Assembly: GCA_963402885.1 (NCBI GenBank)
Contig: OY727100.1
Location: 11,563,395 to 11,627,394 of the forward strand
Origin: Antedon bifida
Lineage: Eukaryota > Echinodermata > Crinoidea > Comatulida > Antedonidae
DNA length: 64,000 nucleotides
Reading direction: 5' to 3'
Under the pieces are notes generated by a model. It saw only the letters and a program-made list of their open reading frames with translations, made no database searches and was not told where the DNA came from. Made by a program: the position numbers and the translations under genes. Positions 61,742 through 64,000 of the stretch are shown in pieces; positions within the stretch are counted from its first letter, which is position 1, and the number at the start of each line of letters is the position of its first letter.

Positions 61742-61881
61742 AAGCTCTATCTACACTATCAAACTTTATGTGACAAAAAAATGTGATGTGCCCATATATG
61801 GACATGATGACATTATCACTGCCATATGTGGGCACATCACATCTTTTTTGTCAAACAAGTTTGATAGTGTAGACAGAGCTT
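61742..61881. mobile_element. Palindromic MITE, family A (full copy) in the 3' UTR
   Basis: About 140 bp, AAGCTCTATCTACACTATC at the left and GATAGTGTAGACAGAGCTT at the right, with GATGTGCCCATATATGGACA inside. If transcribed as part of the 3' UTR it would fold into a long RNA hairpin. Confidence 0.85.
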
Positions 61882-62639
61882 TACTCTTTACAATGATGCA
61901 AGATAAAGAGTTTGGCAGCCAAGCTGTTTAATGATATCAGTCCTATTTTATTTTGATCATAAATACAATTTTTTTCATATTTATGTTGAGATTACAAATT
62001 AATATTGTATCAACAACATGTTATGTATGGGTGGGAAATTTTAATAATAATTTCAGCATTATTGTATAGTATTTTCTACTTACTGTACATTTAATGTAAA
62101 TAATGAATTTTTAGATAAAACAGTATTGCTGGCTTTGTACAATACAATGTACTATTGTAAAGTAAATGTTTTGTTTTTAGAATTTACTTTTTTTTTACAA
62201 AAATTATTTACTGTACTGTAAAATTGTTCTCATTCCTTTTGTTCATAGAAATACTACAAATATGTTTATTGCATTACAATTTTAGGATTGTCAGTATATT
62301 ACGATATATTTTATTAATAATAATAATGCTTTTTAACCTGTGTTTGCTTGAGTTATATTAGTTATTTTCGTTTTAACATTTTGTTAAGTTGGACAATCAT
62401 TAATGCCTTGATAAGTGTGATTTTAATGTTTAAATCAGTGATAAACAAAATATTAACCAATTTTATTCATGTAATATACAATCAATAATAATATATCGCT
62501 TGTATTTTGATTTAAAAAATATAGAAACATCATTTACTAAATTTGATGAGTGCTACATATATTTTTAATTTGTACACATATTTATATGTATTGTGTGTTT
62601 TCTACCGTTCTTGTCAACATGTTAATTTTGTGATTTCAT

Positions 62640-63020
62640 CAATGTGTGTGAAATAATGTTTCAAAGGTGTGTGACGTCATCAAACGTTTTTGACAAACAT
62701 GAATCTAGTGTGCCTTGTGTGAAACCAATGCGTAATGGCATTATATGTTATCCATGTGTGGAAATAATGTTTGCATTCTGTGATTTCATTAATATGTGTA
62801 CATTCTGTGACATCAATGTGTGAAACCAATGCGTACTGGCATTATATATTATCCATGTGTGGAAATAATGTTTACATTCTGTGATTTCATCAATGTGTGT
62901 ACATTCTGTGACATCATAAATTTGTGAAACCAATGTGTGTGCATTCTGTGACATCATCAATGTGTGAAACCAATGTGTGTACCCTGTGATGTCATCGATG
63001 AGTGAAACTACTGTGTCTGC
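62640..63020. repeat. Degenerate tandem repeat (CATTCTGTGACATCA / GTGTGAAACCAATG)
   Basis: Repeated blocks include CATTCTGTGATTTCAT or CATTCTGTGACATCA, ATCAATGTGTG and GTGAAACCAATG. One longer stretch, GGCATTATATGTTATCCATG then TGTGGAAATAATGTTT, occurs twice (from about 62738 and 62839). The 103-codon minus-strand frame across it is repeat-derived. Confidence 0.75.
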
Positions 63021-64000
63021 ATTTATGTCATTTGTGCAAACACCATTGTTTTTTAACATTAGTATTATATATGCATTTTACAGGGTGATGCACAATGTTA
63101 ATTGTGCATTATACATCATCGGATGATATATTTGCTTCCTCAATTAAATTTTACAAAATCATTTACAATATTGTATTCCATTCAACTTTTATGATATATT
63201 CCTTTGCAAGTTTGTTTTATATATTTATTTTGCTTACTAACATACTTATATATCTATTGTATATAAATATTCCGTCCAATGACCATGCATTCCTTCTGTA
63301 CTTAAATTATATATAGTATTATATATTGAGTAATTTTTATAATATGAACGTAGATATTTAAATTAGCCCATTTGTAACAGTACAATGTGATAGCTTGGAA
63401 GCTCTGGTAAAAGTAGAAAAGAAATGATAAAATAGAATTCCGTCCACAATTAATATTAGTCTCTACAAGGTATTTTGTGTTTATGCCTTCATTTATTTAT
63501 ATAATACACTATTTATTCCAGTGAAACGAAGAAGGGAAAATATATATCACTATTTACTCACTTATTCAGAGGACACTTTGTTTGTCCCAAGTGTTTCCTC
63601 TTAATAGGGGTGCTACAATGTCTACTCTATTAGCATTCCGTCCACTAGATTTAGTCTGTCTTTTTTTTTTAACGCAGGGTGATCTATAGCAGCATATTTT
63701 CTTGCCTTAATACTTCAGCATGAAAAAAATATTAAAAATTGAGGTCTTTTTTTGAAAAATAAATACTAAACATAACCTATTTTTGTATTTTAACTGTTGT
63801 TGTTGTTTCATGATATATATGTATATTCTTTTTAGAATAGATAAAATAGAAACAAATGAACATTGCTGTTACTGTGTAAAAATTATAGGTTCTAGAAAGC
63901 GATTCGGGTTAATATTTGTAAAGAACATTTTTTGCACATATAATATGCATATAATTACACTTAAACTGGTTCGTAAAAAAAAAAGTCTTTCTGGCGACAC

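Larger units (their letters stand above)
61697..64000. other. 3' flank of the unassigned receptor
   Basis: Holds the 3' UTR, a full family A MITE at 61742-61881 only 45 bp after the stop codon, and a degenerate tandem repeat at 62640-63020. No unambiguous AATAAA occurs close to the stop, so the transcript end is uncertain. A copy of the GGACAC/CTTAATAGGGG dispersed motif lies at 63565-63620. No further gene seen up to the window end. Confidence 0.55.

Noticed and set aside
62748..63059. 103-codon minus-strand open frame downstream of the receptor
   Set aside because: It lies wholly in a degenerate tandem repeat and its peptide simply repeats with the DNA.

Overview
This is animal genomic DNA: AT-rich, with short phase-consistent exons, long introns and dense miniature inverted-repeat elements. 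The gene families (MRE11, IGSF9/Turtle, RBM7 and a multi-Ig/FN3 receptor), the intron-rich structures and the frequent AGGCCTA words suggest an invertebrate deuterostome, most likely an echinoderm. The species assignment is inference. I found no prokaryotic genes, tRNA, rRNA or CRISPR array.

Layout. (1) 1-2971, plus strand: the last nine exons of MRE11, with its RG-rich region. (2) 2972-5219: an intergenic stretch holding a three-unit repeat and a tight cluster of ATTTGCAT octamers. (3) 5220-44445, minus strand: a 17-exon gene for a complete IGSF9/Turtle-type neuronal adhesion receptor (5 Ig, 2 FN3, one membrane span, a tail of about 680 residues, PDZ-type C-terminus). Its first intron is 14.9 kb. 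(4) 46098-47271, minus strand: a two-exon RBM7-like RRM protein. (5) 48397-61696, plus strand: a 21-exon gene for a second receptor, with 10 Ig domains, 3 FN3 domains, one membrane span and a highly charged helical tail. I do not recognise this protein as a named family. It is divergent from RBM7 across about 1.1 kb that probably holds two promoters. (6) 61697-64000: downstream DNA with an inverted-repeat element and a degenerate tandem repeat.

I built all four gene models by hand from GT/AG sites and checked that every junction keeps frame. Most Ig and FN3 domains are bounded by phase-1 introns, as usual in this superfamily. MRE11 acts in DNA double-strand-break repair and RBM7 in nuclear exosome targeting. 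The two receptors are predicted cell-surface adhesion or guidance proteins; nothing in the sequence joins the four genes into one pathway.

Points most worth checking: the unassigned 10-Ig/3-FN3 receptor; its last intron (61032-61292), which is a multiple of three and stop-free; a minisatellite that starts at a 5' splice site and fills almost a whole intron; a 43-nt exon after the IGSF9-like membrane span whose skipping would delete the tail; the octamer cluster; and several families of palindromic mobile elements, some nested or paired.
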